Below are positions 1 through 5,951 of a stretch of DNA of 6,517 bases, piece by piece. Each line of letters begins with the position of its first letter. Position 1 is the stretch's first letter. Origin of the DNA: Gemmatimonadales bacterium (lineage in GTDB: Bacteria; Gemmatimonadota; Gemmatimonadetes; Gemmatimonadales; GWC2-71-9); contig JACCSZ010000444.1 in NCBI GenBank assembly GCA_013812695.1, positions 1 through 6,517 on the forward strand. The letters are read 5' to 3'. A model generated the notes under the pieces. The model made no database searches. It saw only the letters and a program-made list of their open reading frames with translations, and was not told where the DNA came from. The position numbers and the translations under genes are program-made.

Positions 1-49
1 GGCGATCACCGTCAAGCGGTTCGCCCGGTTCCAGGTCGGAGCGGCCTGA
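1..49 (+). CDS. tsf: Elongation factor Ts, C-terminal end only (partial)
   Basis: Only the last 15 codons and a TGA stop (47-49) are inside the window; the first complete codon begins at base 2. The translated tail, AITVKRFARFQVGAA, matches the usual C-terminal end of EF-Ts, where a V-x-RF-x-RF-x-[VL]G motif closes the protein. EF-Ts is the cytoplasmic guanine nucleotide exchange factor that recycles EF-Tu from its GDP form. The position one base before pyrH fits the near-universal rpsB-tsf-pyrH-frr order, which supports the call from such a short fragment. The ending GAA instead of the common GE-type ending is a small variation. The rest of the gene lies to the left of the window. Confidence 0.85.
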   Translation, partial: AITVKRFARFQVGAA

Positions 50-50
50 C

Positions 51-764
51 ATGGCCCTCGCCTACACCCGCGCCTTGCTCAAGATTTCGGGCGAGGCGCT
101 GGGCGGCGAGAAGGGCTCGGGACTCGACTTCCACGTCGTCGAGGCGTTCGCGGAAGAGATCAAGGCGGTCCACGCGCTGGGCGTGCATCTGGCGCTCGTG
201 GTGGGCGGCGGCAACATCATCCGCGGCGCCACCGCCAGCCGCGAGGGGCTGGACCGGGTGTCGGCCGATTACATGGGCATGCTGGCGACAGTCATCAACG
301 CCCTGGCGCTGCAGGACGTGCTCGAGAAGATCGGCGTCGACACCCGGGTAATGACGGCCATCCGCATGGAGTCGCTGGCGGAGCCGTACATCCGGCGGCG
401 GGCCATCCGGCATCTGGAGAAGGGCCGGCTCATCCTCTTCGCGGCCGGCACGGGCAACCCGTTCTTCTCCACGGACACCGCCGGCGTGCTCCGGGCCCTC
501 GAGCTGGAGGCGCAGGTGATCCTCAAGGCCACCAACGTGGACGGCATCTTCACCGGCGATCCGCGCACCGATCCGTCGGCCAAGCTGATTCGCGAGCTCA
601 CCTACCGGGAGGCCATCGTCAAGAATTACGCGGTCATGGACGCCAACGCGTTCGGACTCTGCAAGGCCAACCAACTTCCCATCGTCGTCTTCAACATCAA
701 ACAGCCCGGCGCCATCAGGCGCGTGCTCGAAGGCGACCCGGAGATCGGGACTATCGTCCGATGA
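51..764 (+). CDS. pyrH: UMP kinase (uridylate kinase)
   Basis: PyrH phosphorylates UMP to UDP with ATP in the cytoplasm, the committed step toward UTP and CTP. It belongs to the bacterial amino acid kinase fold family, usually hexameric and allosterically controlled by GTP and UTP; that is family knowledge. The 237-residue length is normal. Visible motifs are the N-terminal LLKISGEALGG with Lys11, the glycine-rich VGGGNIIRG at about 51-59, the YMGMLAT segment near 75-80, the GTGNPFFSTDT UMP-binding loop at 133-143 including Asp142, and TNVDGIFTGDP at 161-171 for the nucleotide site. The ATG at 51 is preceded by GGAG (38-41) nine bases upstream, inside the tsf end. Its stop overlaps the frr start as ATGA, so frr translation is probably coupled to it. 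Confidence 0.98.
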   Translation: MALAYTRALLKISGEALGGEKGSGLDFHVVEAFAEEIKAVHALGVHLALVVGGGNIIRGATASREGLDRVSADYMGMLATVINALALQDVLEKIGVDTRVMTAIRMESLAEPYIRRRAIRHLEKGRLILFAAGTGNPFFSTDTAGVLRALELEAQVILKATNVDGIFTGDPRTDPSAKLIRELTYREAIVKNYAVMDANAFGLCKANQLPIVVFNIKQPGAIRRVLEGDPEIGTIVR

Positions 765-1315
765 GCGCCATTCCCGAACTGACCAAGCACGCGCGCGAGC
801 TGATGCTGAAAGCCGTCGAGAGCACCAAGCGGGAGTTCAGCGGGATCCGGAGCGGCAAGGCGAGCACGGCCTTGCTGGATCTGGTCCGGGTCGAGGCCTA
901 CGGGAACGCGATGCCGCTCAACCAGGTGGCGATGGTGGCGGCCCCCGAGGCGCGGCTCCTGACGGTCCAGCCGTTCGACAAGTCGCTCACCCAGGCCATC
1001 GAGAAGGCCATCCGCGACGCGGATCTGGGCCTCAATCCCGCCACGCAGGGCAACCTGATCCGGGTCCCGCTGCCGGCCCTCTCGGAAGAGCGGCGAAAGG
1101 AACTGGTCAAGGTCGTGCACAAGCTGGCCGAGGAAGGCCGGATCGCGGTGCGTCACGCACGCACCGATTCGATGTCGCGCGTCAAGAAGCTCGAGAAGGT
1201 GCCCGAGGACGACAAGACGCGGGCCGAGAAGGACATTCAGAAGCTGACCGACGAGCACATCAAGCAGATCGACGTCCTGATCCACGCCAAAGAAGCCGAG
1301 ATCATGGAAGTCTGA
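761..1315 (+). CDS. frr: Ribosome recycling factor
   Basis: RRF works with EF-G to split the post-termination ribosome into subunits in the cytoplasm. The 184 residues match the usual length of about 185. Family blocks are seen in order: RSGKAS near 31-36, EAYGNAMPLNQVA in the inserted domain, DLGLNPATQGNLIRVPLP at the hinge, LSEERRKELVK, and the C-terminal helix with KLTDEHIKQID and a KEAEI end. The helix I arginine patch reads R131-H-A-R134-T-D136, where most homologues have RNIRRD. The key arginine that aligns with E. coli Arg132 is kept, while the next arginine is Thr. The start is the ATG of the ATGA overlap with pyrH, with only a weak GGGA about ten bases upstream. The gene sits between pyrH and uppS, as in many bacteria. 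Confidence 0.98.
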   Translation: MSAIPELTKHARELMLKAVESTKREFSGIRSGKASTALLDLVRVEAYGNAMPLNQVAMVAAPEARLLTVQPFDKSLTQAIEKAIRDADLGLNPATQGNLIRVPLPALSEERRKELVKVVHKLAEEGRIAVRHARTDSMSRVKKLEKVPEDDKTRAEKDIQKLTDEHIKQIDVLIHAKEAEIMEV

Positions 1316-1319
1316 CGGG

Positions 1320-2060
1320 ATGAGCGACGATCTCCTTCGGCGGCTGAAGGTGCACGGGTCCGTCCCGGCACACATCGCGATCATCATGGACGGCAACGGG
1401 CGGTGGGCCAAGGGCCGGGCCTTGCCGCGCCCGCTCGGCCATCACGCCGGGATGCGGGCTGTCCGCGAGGTGATCCAGGGCTGCCTGGACGCCGAGGTGG
1501 GCGTGCTCACGCTGTTCGCGTTCAGTCAGGAGAACTGGCAGCGGCCGGCCGTCGAGATCGATGCGCTCATGAGCCTGCTCGAGGAGTACATCGCGCGGGA
1601 GCTCGACAACCTCCGCTCGAAGCGGGTCACGGTGTGCGTCCTCGGTGACCTGGGGCGCCTGGCACCTGGCGCCCGGCAGGCGGTCGACCGGATCATGGCC
1701 GATACCGCGGGCGGGTCGGACCTGGCGCTCAACCTGTGCATCTCGTACAGCTCGCGGGCGGAGATCGCGCGCGCCGCTCGGCAGCTCGCCGAGGACGCGG
1801 TGGCGGGCCGGCTCGTGCCCGCGGAGATCGACGAGGACGCGGTGGCCCGGCGCCTGTACACCGCGCCTTGGCCGGACCCCGACCTCCTGATCCGGACGTC
1901 CGGCGAGCAGCGGATCTCGAATTTCCTGCTCTGGCAGCTCGCCTACGCGGAGCTGTACGTCACGCCGATGCTCTGGCCCGACTTCACCCGGCGTGACCTG
2001 TTCGAAGCCATCCTCGAGTTTCAGCGCCGCGAACGCCGGTTCGGACGCGTCTCGGTCTGA
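1320..2060 (+). CDS. uppS: Undecaprenyl diphosphate synthase (cis-prenyltransferase)
   Basis: UppS adds eight isopentenyl units in cis configuration to farnesyl diphosphate to make C55 undecaprenyl diphosphate, precursor of the lipid carrier for peptidoglycan and other envelope polymers. It acts at the cytoplasmic face of the membrane. The 246-residue length is typical. The catalytic block HIAIIMDGNGRWA is at 18-30, with Asp24 matching E. coli Asp26. TLFAFSQENWQRP is at 64-76, and DLLIRTSGEQRISNF at 188-202 provides Arg192 and Arg198 for diphosphate binding, followed by LWQLAYAELYVTP. The ATG lies four bases after the frr stop, with GGAAG (1305-1309) about ten bases upstream. The stop shares its A with the cdsA start. 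Product length (C55) is assumed from family and context; the sequence does not prove it. Confidence 0.97.
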   Translation: MSDDLLRRLKVHGSVPAHIAIIMDGNGRWAKGRALPRPLGHHAGMRAVREVIQGCLDAEVGVLTLFAFSQENWQRPAVEIDALMSLLEEYIARELDNLRSKRVTVCVLGDLGRLAPGARQAVDRIMADTAGGSDLALNLCISYSSRAEIARAARQLAEDAVAGRLVPAEIDEDAVARRLYTAPWPDPDLLIRTSGEQRISNFLLWQLAYAELYVTPMLWPDFTRRDLFEAILEFQRRERRFGRVSV

Positions 2061-2947
2061 TGGATGCCCGGGGGCAGGCCGCCGACAGCAACCTGGTCCG
2101 GCGCGTCGGGTTCGCCGTTGTCGCAATCCCGGTGGCACTGCTCATCGTCTGGTACGGCGGGCTGCCGCTCGTGCTCCTCCTGGCCGTCGCCGCCGCGCTC
2201 GCCACCCGCGAGCTGTTCGCCTTGGCCGAGCGGCAGCAGATCCGGCCGGCGCGCGTCATCGGGCTCGCGAGCGCGGCCACCCTCGCGCCACTCGCCTATG
2301 CCACGATCGCCGCCCCGGACGTGCGGGCCGTGGTCGAGGTGGCCTGGCCGTACGCCGCCGCGCTGTGGCTGCTTGCCGTGCTGACCTGGGGGCTGGTGGC
2401 GCGAGCCCCGGCGGAGCGGCCCCTGGCGGCGGTCGCCATCACGGTGCTCGCGGCCGCCTACACCGGCGCGCTGCCCGCCTTCGTGCTGGACATGCGTCAC
2501 CACGGGCACGGGCTCCGGAGCTGGGCCGGCGCGTGGCTGGTGTTCTACCCGCTGGTCGTGACCTGGGTCTGCGACACCGCCGCCATGATCGGAGGCCGGA
2601 CCATCGGTGGGCGCAAGCTGGCCCCGAGCGTGAGCCCCGGGAAGACCCGCTCGGGCAGCGTGGCCGGCGTGATCGGCGCGCTGCTGGTGGCGCCGCTGTT
2701 CGCGTGGCTGGTCTTCCCGCGCGCCGGCATTCACGTGCCGCTCTGGCAGCTCGTGGCGATCGCGGCGGTGCTCGGCGTCGTCGGGCAGGTGGGCGATCTG
2801 GCCGAGTCGCTCTTCAAGCGCGAGGCGGGCGTCAAGGATTCGAGCCGCCTCATTCCGGGGCACGGGGGTGTGCTCGACCGTCTGGACTCGCTGTACTTCG
2901 TCGTTCCCGCGGCGGCGGCCATGTACCGGCTGTTCGGGATCACCTGA
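2060..2947 (+). CDS. cdsA: Phosphatidate cytidylyltransferase (CDP-diglyceride synthase)
   Basis: CdsA makes CDP-diacylglycerol from CTP and phosphatidic acid, the branch point for bacterial phospholipids, as an integral inner-membrane enzyme. The 295 residues are close to the family norm (E. coli about 285). The protein is strongly hydrophobic, with several predicted membrane segments starting at about residues 15-45 (FAVVAIPVALLIVWYGG and onward) and the last near 280-292. The family signature is complete at 250-276: SLFKR, then VKDSS (258-262), then IPGHGG (265-270) and LDRLD (272-276), which supplies the metal-binding aspartates. A central CDTAAMIGGRTIGG block also fits the family. The ATG at 2060 overlaps the uppS stop by one base and has no strong Shine-Dalgarno sequence, so translational coupling is likely. 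An ATG four bases further in is out of frame. Confidence 0.97.
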   Translation: MDARGQAADSNLVRRVGFAVVAIPVALLIVWYGGLPLVLLLAVAAALATRELFALAERQQIRPARVIGLASAATLAPLAYATIAAPDVRAVVEVAWPYAAALWLLAVLTWGLVARAPAERPLAAVAITVLAAAYTGALPAFVLDMRHHGHGLRSWAGAWLVFYPLVVTWVCDTAAMIGGRTIGGRKLAPSVSPGKTRSGSVAGVIGALLVAPLFAWLVFPRAGIHVPLWQLVAIAAVLGVVGQVGDLAESLFKREAGVKDSSRLIPGHGGVLDRLDSLYFVVPAAAAMYRLFGIT

Positions 2948-4116
2948 TGAGCGTGCCGGTGAAGGCCCGCGTATCCACGGGCCTCCCCACCGCGCCCCGC
3001 GGCGTGGCCGTTCTCGGCTCGACCGGCTCCATCGGCCGGAGCACCCTGGCGGTGCTTGGTCGCCACCGCGAGCACTTTCGTCTGGTCGCGCTCACCGCGG
3101 GACGGAATCTGGAAGAGTTCGACGCGCAGGTGGCCGAGTGGCGTCCGGCGTACGCAGGCCTCGCGGCCAACCTGGACGGCACCCGCTACCCCACGGGGCC
3201 CGATGTCCTGCTCGAGGCCGCGACGCACCCCGACGTGGACGTGGTGGTCAACGCCGTCGTCGGGGCGGCCGGGCTCGACGCCACGGTGGCGGCGCTCCGA
3301 GCCGGAAAGCGCGTCGCACTCGCCAACAAGGAGACGCTCGTGATGGCGGGCGACCTCGTCGCCCAGGCGGCGTGCGCCGGGGGTGGCGAGCTCGTGCCCG
3401 TCGACTCGGAACACAGCGCGGTGCTGCAATGCCTGTCCGGGCGGGATGCCGGCCTGGCGCGGCTGATCCTCACCTGTTCCGGTGGCCCGTTCCGCGAGTG
3501 GGACACCGAGCGGGTGCGGAACGCCACGGTCGAAGAGGCGCTCCGCCACCCGACCTGGCGCATGGGGAGCAAGATCACGGTGGACAGCGCCACCCTGGCC
3601 AACAAAGCGCTCGAACTGATCGAGGCGCACCACCTGTTCGGCTTGTCCTATGACGCACTCGAAGTGGTGGTGCATCCGCAGAGCATCATCCACGCGTTCG
3701 TCGAGTTCTGCGACGGCAGTGTGATCGCCCAGCTCGGCTTTCCGTCGATGGAGCTGCCGATCCTGTACGCGTTGACGCATCCGCTCCGGCTGCCCGACGC
3801 CGGCGTCCGGCGCTTCGATCCGGTCGTGGCAGGACCGCTGACCTTCGAGCCGGTCCGGACCGACGTCTTCCGCGCGCTCGGCGCGGGCATCGCGGCGGGG
3901 CGCGCGGGCGGAATTTCGCCGGCCGTCTTCAACGCGGCCAACGAGACCGCGGTCGCGGCCTTCCTCGGCGGACTGCTGCCGTTCGGCCGCATCAGCGAGA
4001 TCATCGAGCGGGTGCTCGACGACCATACTCCGGCCGCCGCCGCCGCGCTTCCCGCGGTCCGCGAAGCCGACCGCTGGGCGCGCGAGCGCGCCGGCGAATA
4101 CGTACGCCGTTCATGA
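2947..4116 (+). CDS. dxr: 1-deoxy-D-xylulose 5-phosphate reductoisomerase
   Basis: DXR converts DXP to 2-C-methyl-D-erythritol 4-phosphate with NADPH and a divalent metal, the second step of the MEP isoprenoid pathway, in the cytoplasm. The start is the ATG in the TGATGA overlap with the cdsA stop, giving 389 residues, a normal length; GGGA at 2936-2939 sits seven bases upstream. The frame stays open far upstream, through cdsA in another frame, but that extension has no DXR homology. Visible are the NADPH loop GSTGSIG (24-30), LANKETLVMAG, the metal ligands Asp153 and Glu155 in VDSEHS and Glu223 in NKALE, the flexible-loop HPTWRMG (201-207), HPQSIIHAFVEF, and FNAANE (328-333). The phosphonate-site loop reads TCSGGPFR, with Cys177 where Ala or Gly is common. 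DXR supplies the isoprenoid precursors that UppS, encoded two genes upstream, uses. Confidence 0.97.
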   Translation: MSVPVKARVSTGLPTAPRGVAVLGSTGSIGRSTLAVLGRHREHFRLVALTAGRNLEEFDAQVAEWRPAYAGLAANLDGTRYPTGPDVLLEAATHPDVDVVVNAVVGAAGLDATVAALRAGKRVALANKETLVMAGDLVAQAACAGGGELVPVDSEHSAVLQCLSGRDAGLARLILTCSGGPFREWDTERVRNATVEEALRHPTWRMGSKITVDSATLANKALELIEAHHLFGLSYDALEVVVHPQSIIHAFVEFCDGSVIAQLGFPSMELPILYALTHPLRLPDAGVRRFDPVVAGPLTFEPVRTDVFRALGAGIAAGRAGGISPAVFNAANETAVAAFLGGLLPFGRISEIIERVLDDHTPAAAAALPAVREADRWARERAGEYVRRS

Positions 4117-4123
4117 GGCCATC

Positions 4124-5488
4124 GTGCTGACGACCGTGCTGTCGCTGATCGTGGTGCTGGGCGTGCTGGTGTTCGTTCACGAGGCCGGGCACTTCGTGGC
4201 CGCCAAGTGGGCCGGGATCTACGTCCACCGCTTCTCACTCGGCCTCGGTGGGCCGATCCGCTGGCTCACCTTCCGGCGCGGCGAGACCGAGTATTCGATT
4301 TCGTGGCTTCCGCTGGGCGGATACGTGAAAATGGCGAGCCGCGAAGAGGATCTTGGCAGTACCGCGCTCGAGGGCGGCCGACCGGCCCACCAGGTCCCGC
4401 CCGACCGCGTGTTCGAGGCCAAGCCGGTGTGGAAGCGGATGATCGTCATCCTGGCCGGCGTCACGATGAACGCGCTGTTCGCCTGGGTGGTGTTCACGTT
4501 CCTCGCGGCCAAGAACGGACGGCAGATCGACCCGGTCACCACGGTGGGCCGGGTGGTCGAGGAGCTGCTCCCGCCCGAAGCCGAGGCGTTCAAGCGCATC
4601 GCTCCGGGCACCCGCATCGCGCGCGTCAACGGCCAGGCGGTGACCTCGTGGGACCAGATCGCCCAGGGGATCGCGAACACCCCCGATCCCGAGATCGTGC
4701 TGGAGCTGGCCGACGGATCCGAGGTCCGGGCGGCCATCCACCAGGACGCGCTCGAGCAACGGCTCAAGGCGTCGCAGGCGCTGCAACCCTTCCGGGCACC
4801 GGTGGTCGGCCAGGTCGTGCCCGGTCGGCCCGCGGCGCGGGCCGGCATTCGGCCGGGCGACACGATCACCGCCGTGGCGGGCCGGCCGGTCACCCAGTGG
4901 TACGACCTGCTCGAGCTGCTCCGGCGCCGCGGCGCGGAGCCGATCGCGGTCGAGGTGGCCAGGGGCGGTCAGCGAGTGAGCTACGAGATCAGTCCGTACG
5001 TCGACTCCATTACCGGCCCGGACGGCAAGCCGCAGGCGATCGGCCGCATCGGCGTGGCCATGGGCGGCGATTTCCGCTCCGAGCCGCTGAGCCCGGGCGC
5101 CGCGGTGGTCGAAGGTTGGCACGCCACCGTCGGCGCGTCGACCCAGATCGTGCGCACCGTCCGCGGCCTGTTCACCGGGCGGATCTCGCAGCGCGAGGTC
5201 GGCGGGCCGATCCTGATCGGCCAGCTGGCCGGTGAGAGCGCGCGCATGGGGCTCGATACCTTTCTGGCCTTCATGGCGCTCATCTCGATCAATCTGGCCG
5301 TGCTGAACCTCCTCCCAGTGCCGGTGCTGGACGGCGGCCAATTCCTGTTCCTGCTGGCCGAGGCGGTGGTCCGGCGTCCGCTTCCGCTCAAGCTTCGGGA
5401 GCGGCTCACGATGGTGGGGCTGGTGCTGATCGTGTTGCTGATGGGGTTGGCGTTCTCGAACGACATCCGCCGGCTGATCGGCGCGTGA
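4124..5488 (+). CDS. rseP: RseP-type site-2 intramembrane zinc metalloprotease
   Basis: This is an inner-membrane protease of the S2P family (RseP in E. coli, RasP in Bacillus). Homologues cleave anti-sigma factors such as RseA, and remnant signal peptides, within the membrane. The substrate here is unknown; no anti-sigma gene is in view. The 454 residues match E. coli (450). The zinc motif HEAGH is at 19-23 in the first membrane segment. A second segment is at about 106-128 (AGVTMNALFAW). Two PDZ domains lie at about 140-205 and 225-300, the second clearer (GRPAARAGIRPGD). The NLLPVPVLDGG motif carries Asn394 and Asp403, the third zinc ligand, and a last segment lies near 428-448. The start is GTG at 4124, with GAGG (4115-4118) overlapping the dxr stop, spaced five bases. 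No other in-frame start is better placed. Confidence 0.96.
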   Translation: MLTTVLSLIVVLGVLVFVHEAGHFVAAKWAGIYVHRFSLGLGGPIRWLTFRRGETEYSISWLPLGGYVKMASREEDLGSTALEGGRPAHQVPPDRVFEAKPVWKRMIVILAGVTMNALFAWVVFTFLAAKNGRQIDPVTTVGRVVEELLPPEAEAFKRIAPGTRIARVNGQAVTSWDQIAQGIANTPDPEIVLELADGSEVRAAIHQDALEQRLKASQALQPFRAPVVGQVVPGRPAARAGIRPGDTITAVAGRPVTQWYDLLELLRRRGAEPIAVEVARGGQRVSYEISPYVDSITGPDGKPQAIGRIGVAMGGDFRSEPLSPGAAVVEGWHATVGASTQIVRTVRGLFTGRISQREVGGPILIGQLAGESARMGLDTFLAFMALISINLAVLNLLPVPVLDGGQFLFLLAEAVVRRPLPLKLRERLTMVGLVLIVLLMGLAFSNDIRRLIGA

Positions 5489-5501
5489 CCCCCTCGCGCC
5501 C

Positions 5502-5530
5502 TTGTCCCCAACCCCGACCGGGGTTATGGT
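5502..5530 (+). promoter_or_regulatory. Candidate sigma70-type promoter for rpsO
   Basis: A TTGTCC box (5502-5507) and a TATGGT box (5525-5530) are separated by exactly 17 bases, each matching the TTGACA/TATAAT consensus at four of six positions. They lie in the only sizeable gap of the first 5.5 kb, and transcription would start near 5537, leaving a leader of about 40 bases before the rpsO ATG. The location and spacing are favourable, but short boxes like these also occur by chance, and the sigma consensus of this organism is not known. Readthrough from the rseP operon is a possible alternative or additional source of rpsO transcript. Confidence 0.5.
5510..5525. repeat. Perfect inverted repeat inside the rpsO promoter spacer
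   Basis: The arms AACCCC (5510-5515) and GGGGTT (5520-5525) are exact reverse complements around a GACC centre. The repeat occupies most of the spacer between the candidate -35 and -10 boxes and touches the first base of the -10. As RNA it would be a 6-bp, GC-rich hairpin 21 bases after the rseP stop, but it is followed by ATGGTACC and not a U-run, so it is a poor intrinsic terminator. It could be an operator for a dimeric regulator, a weak 3' end structure for the rseP transcript, or chance in GC-rich DNA. Confidence 0.5.
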
Positions 5531-5563
5531 ACCGTGCTACAACCGATTACTACGCCAACGATT

Positions 5564-5576
5564 AGAGGTATAAGGG
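5564..5576 (+). promoter_or_regulatory. Ribosome binding site of rpsO
   Basis: The purine-rich stretch contains AGAGG at 5564-5568, eleven bases before the ATG at 5580, and AAGGG at 5572-5576, three bases before it. The first is a little far and the second too near, so AGAGG is the likelier Shine-Dalgarno sequence. In E. coli, S15 represses its own mRNA by binding a pseudoknot in this region; whether this short leader can do so is not visible by eye. Confidence 0.5.
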
Positions 5577-5579
5577 CGC

Positions 5580-5840
5580 ATGAGCTTCGACAAGCAGGCG
5601 GTCACGGCCAAACACCAGGCGCACGCGACCGACACCGGGTCGACCAAGTTGCAGGTGGCGCTGCTCACCGAGCGCATCAACTCCCTCACCGAGCATTTCC
5701 GCACCCACTCCAAGGATCACCACGGACGGCGCGGCCTCCTCAAGATGGTGGGAACCCGCCGCCGGCTGCTGACCTACCTGAAGCGGAGCGACCTCCAGAC
5801 GTACCGGGCGCTCATCGAGCAGCTCGGACTCCGTCACTAA
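5580..5840 (+). CDS. rpsO: 30S ribosomal protein S15
   Basis: S15 binds 16S rRNA at the central-domain three-way junction early in 30S assembly and forms an intersubunit bridge with the 50S. The 86 residues are near the usual 88-89. The family pattern is clear: DTGSTKLQVALLTERI (18-33), a HxxxHSKDHHGRRGLLKMVGTRRRLLTYLKR core with the rRNA-contacting His and Arg residues, and the terminal LGLRH. The DTGS loop continues as TKLQ, where E. coli has TEVQ and many others PEVQ, a modest substitution. The ATG follows a purine-rich ribosome binding site. It is separated from rseP by 91 bases with a likely promoter and is followed by a hairpin and pnp, the classic rpsO-pnp pair. Confidence 0.98.
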   Translation: MSFDKQAVTAKHQAHATDTGSTKLQVALLTERINSLTEHFRTHSKDHHGRRGLLKMVGTRRRLLTYLKRSDLQTYRALIEQLGLRH

Positions 5841-5856
5841 ATTGCCCGAACCTGTC

Positions 5857-5898
5857 GAGGGCGTCCTGATGATGACATCGGGACGCCCTCTCTGTATT
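5857..5898 (+). terminator. Strong hairpin after rpsO: attenuator-type terminator or RNase III site
   Basis: Arms GAGGGCGTCC (5857-5866) and GGACGCCCTC (5881-5890) pair perfectly over ten bases. The stem continues inward with a U-G pair (5867/5880) and GATG/CATC (5868-5871 with 5876-5879), closing on the tetraloop ATGA (5872-5875), giving 15 pairs in all. The bases after it, TCTGTATT (5891-5898), are only moderately U-rich, so it may terminate partly and let some polymerase read into pnp. A long, nearly unbroken duplex between rpsO and pnp is also the kind of structure RNase III cuts in E. coli. It begins 16 bases after the rpsO stop. Confidence 0.75.
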
Positions 5899-5939
5899 GA
5901 TGTGTCCTGAGCTGCAAAGAAACCCGAGACCACAGAGAG
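5888..5939 (+). promoter_or_regulatory. Possible anti-Shine-Dalgarno pairing in the pnp leader
   Basis: CTCTCTGT (5888-5895) is the exact reverse complement of ACAGAGAG (5932-5939), which forms the 5' half of the pnp ribosome binding region. The 8-bp pairing would enclose a loop of 36 bases. Its left arm shares three bases (5888-5890) with the base of the post-rpsO hairpin, so the two structures compete at their junction or stack with a slight adjustment. If it forms, it would limit ribosome access to pnp. PNPase autoregulation through its leader is known in E. coli; that this element does the same is inference. Confidence 0.4.
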
Positions 5940-5943
5940 AAGG
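5934..5943 (+). promoter_or_regulatory. Ribosome binding site of pnp
   Basis: The purine run AGAGAGAAGG ends eight bases before the GTG at 5952 and only two bases before the in-frame GTG at 5946. With AGAAGG (5938-5943) as the core, the spacing favours the 5952 start. With the weaker GAGAG (5935-5939), the 5946 start would have six bases. Confidence 0.6.
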
Positions 5944-5951
5944 TTGTGATC

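Noticed and set aside
1653..1674. 7-bp GC-rich hairpin (GGGCGCC / GGCGCCC) inside uppS
   Set aside because: It lies in the uppS coding sequence, has no U-tract, and is the kind of short inverted repeat expected often in GC-rich coding DNA.
1993..2946. Open reading frame extending dxr upstream by 318 codons
   Set aside because: The extension overlaps cdsA in another frame and is Arg/Ala/Gly-rich with no family resemblance. The ATG at 2947 in the TGATGA overlap gives a normal-length DXR.
2731..4026. Long minus-strand open frame (431 codons) opposite cdsA and dxr
   Set aside because: Its translation is rich in Arg, Gly, His and Asp with no recognisable family, and it lies wholly opposite two strongly conserved genes. 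In GC-rich DNA, antisense frames often lack stops.
4207..5235. Plus-strand 342-codon frame inside rseP
   Set aside because: It is an out-of-frame shadow of rseP, low in hydrophobic residues and high in Arg, Gly and Pro, with no motif. The RseP frame carries all zinc ligands and both PDZ domains.
4235..5341. Minus-strand 368-codon frame opposite rseP
   Set aside because: It is a shadow of GC-rich coding sequence, with no ribosome binding site or family similarity that I can recognise.
5510..5530. Reading the 5510-5525 repeat as an intrinsic terminator of the rseP operon
   Set aside because: The stem is only 6 bp and is followed by ATGGTACC with no U-run. It overlaps a better-supported promoter arrangement, so I list it as a repeat instead.
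5534..5869. Plus-strand 111-codon frame starting upstream of rpsO
   Set aside because: It is out of frame with rpsO and overlaps it fully. The S15 frame is unmistakable, and this one has a low-complexity Arg/Pro-rich translation.
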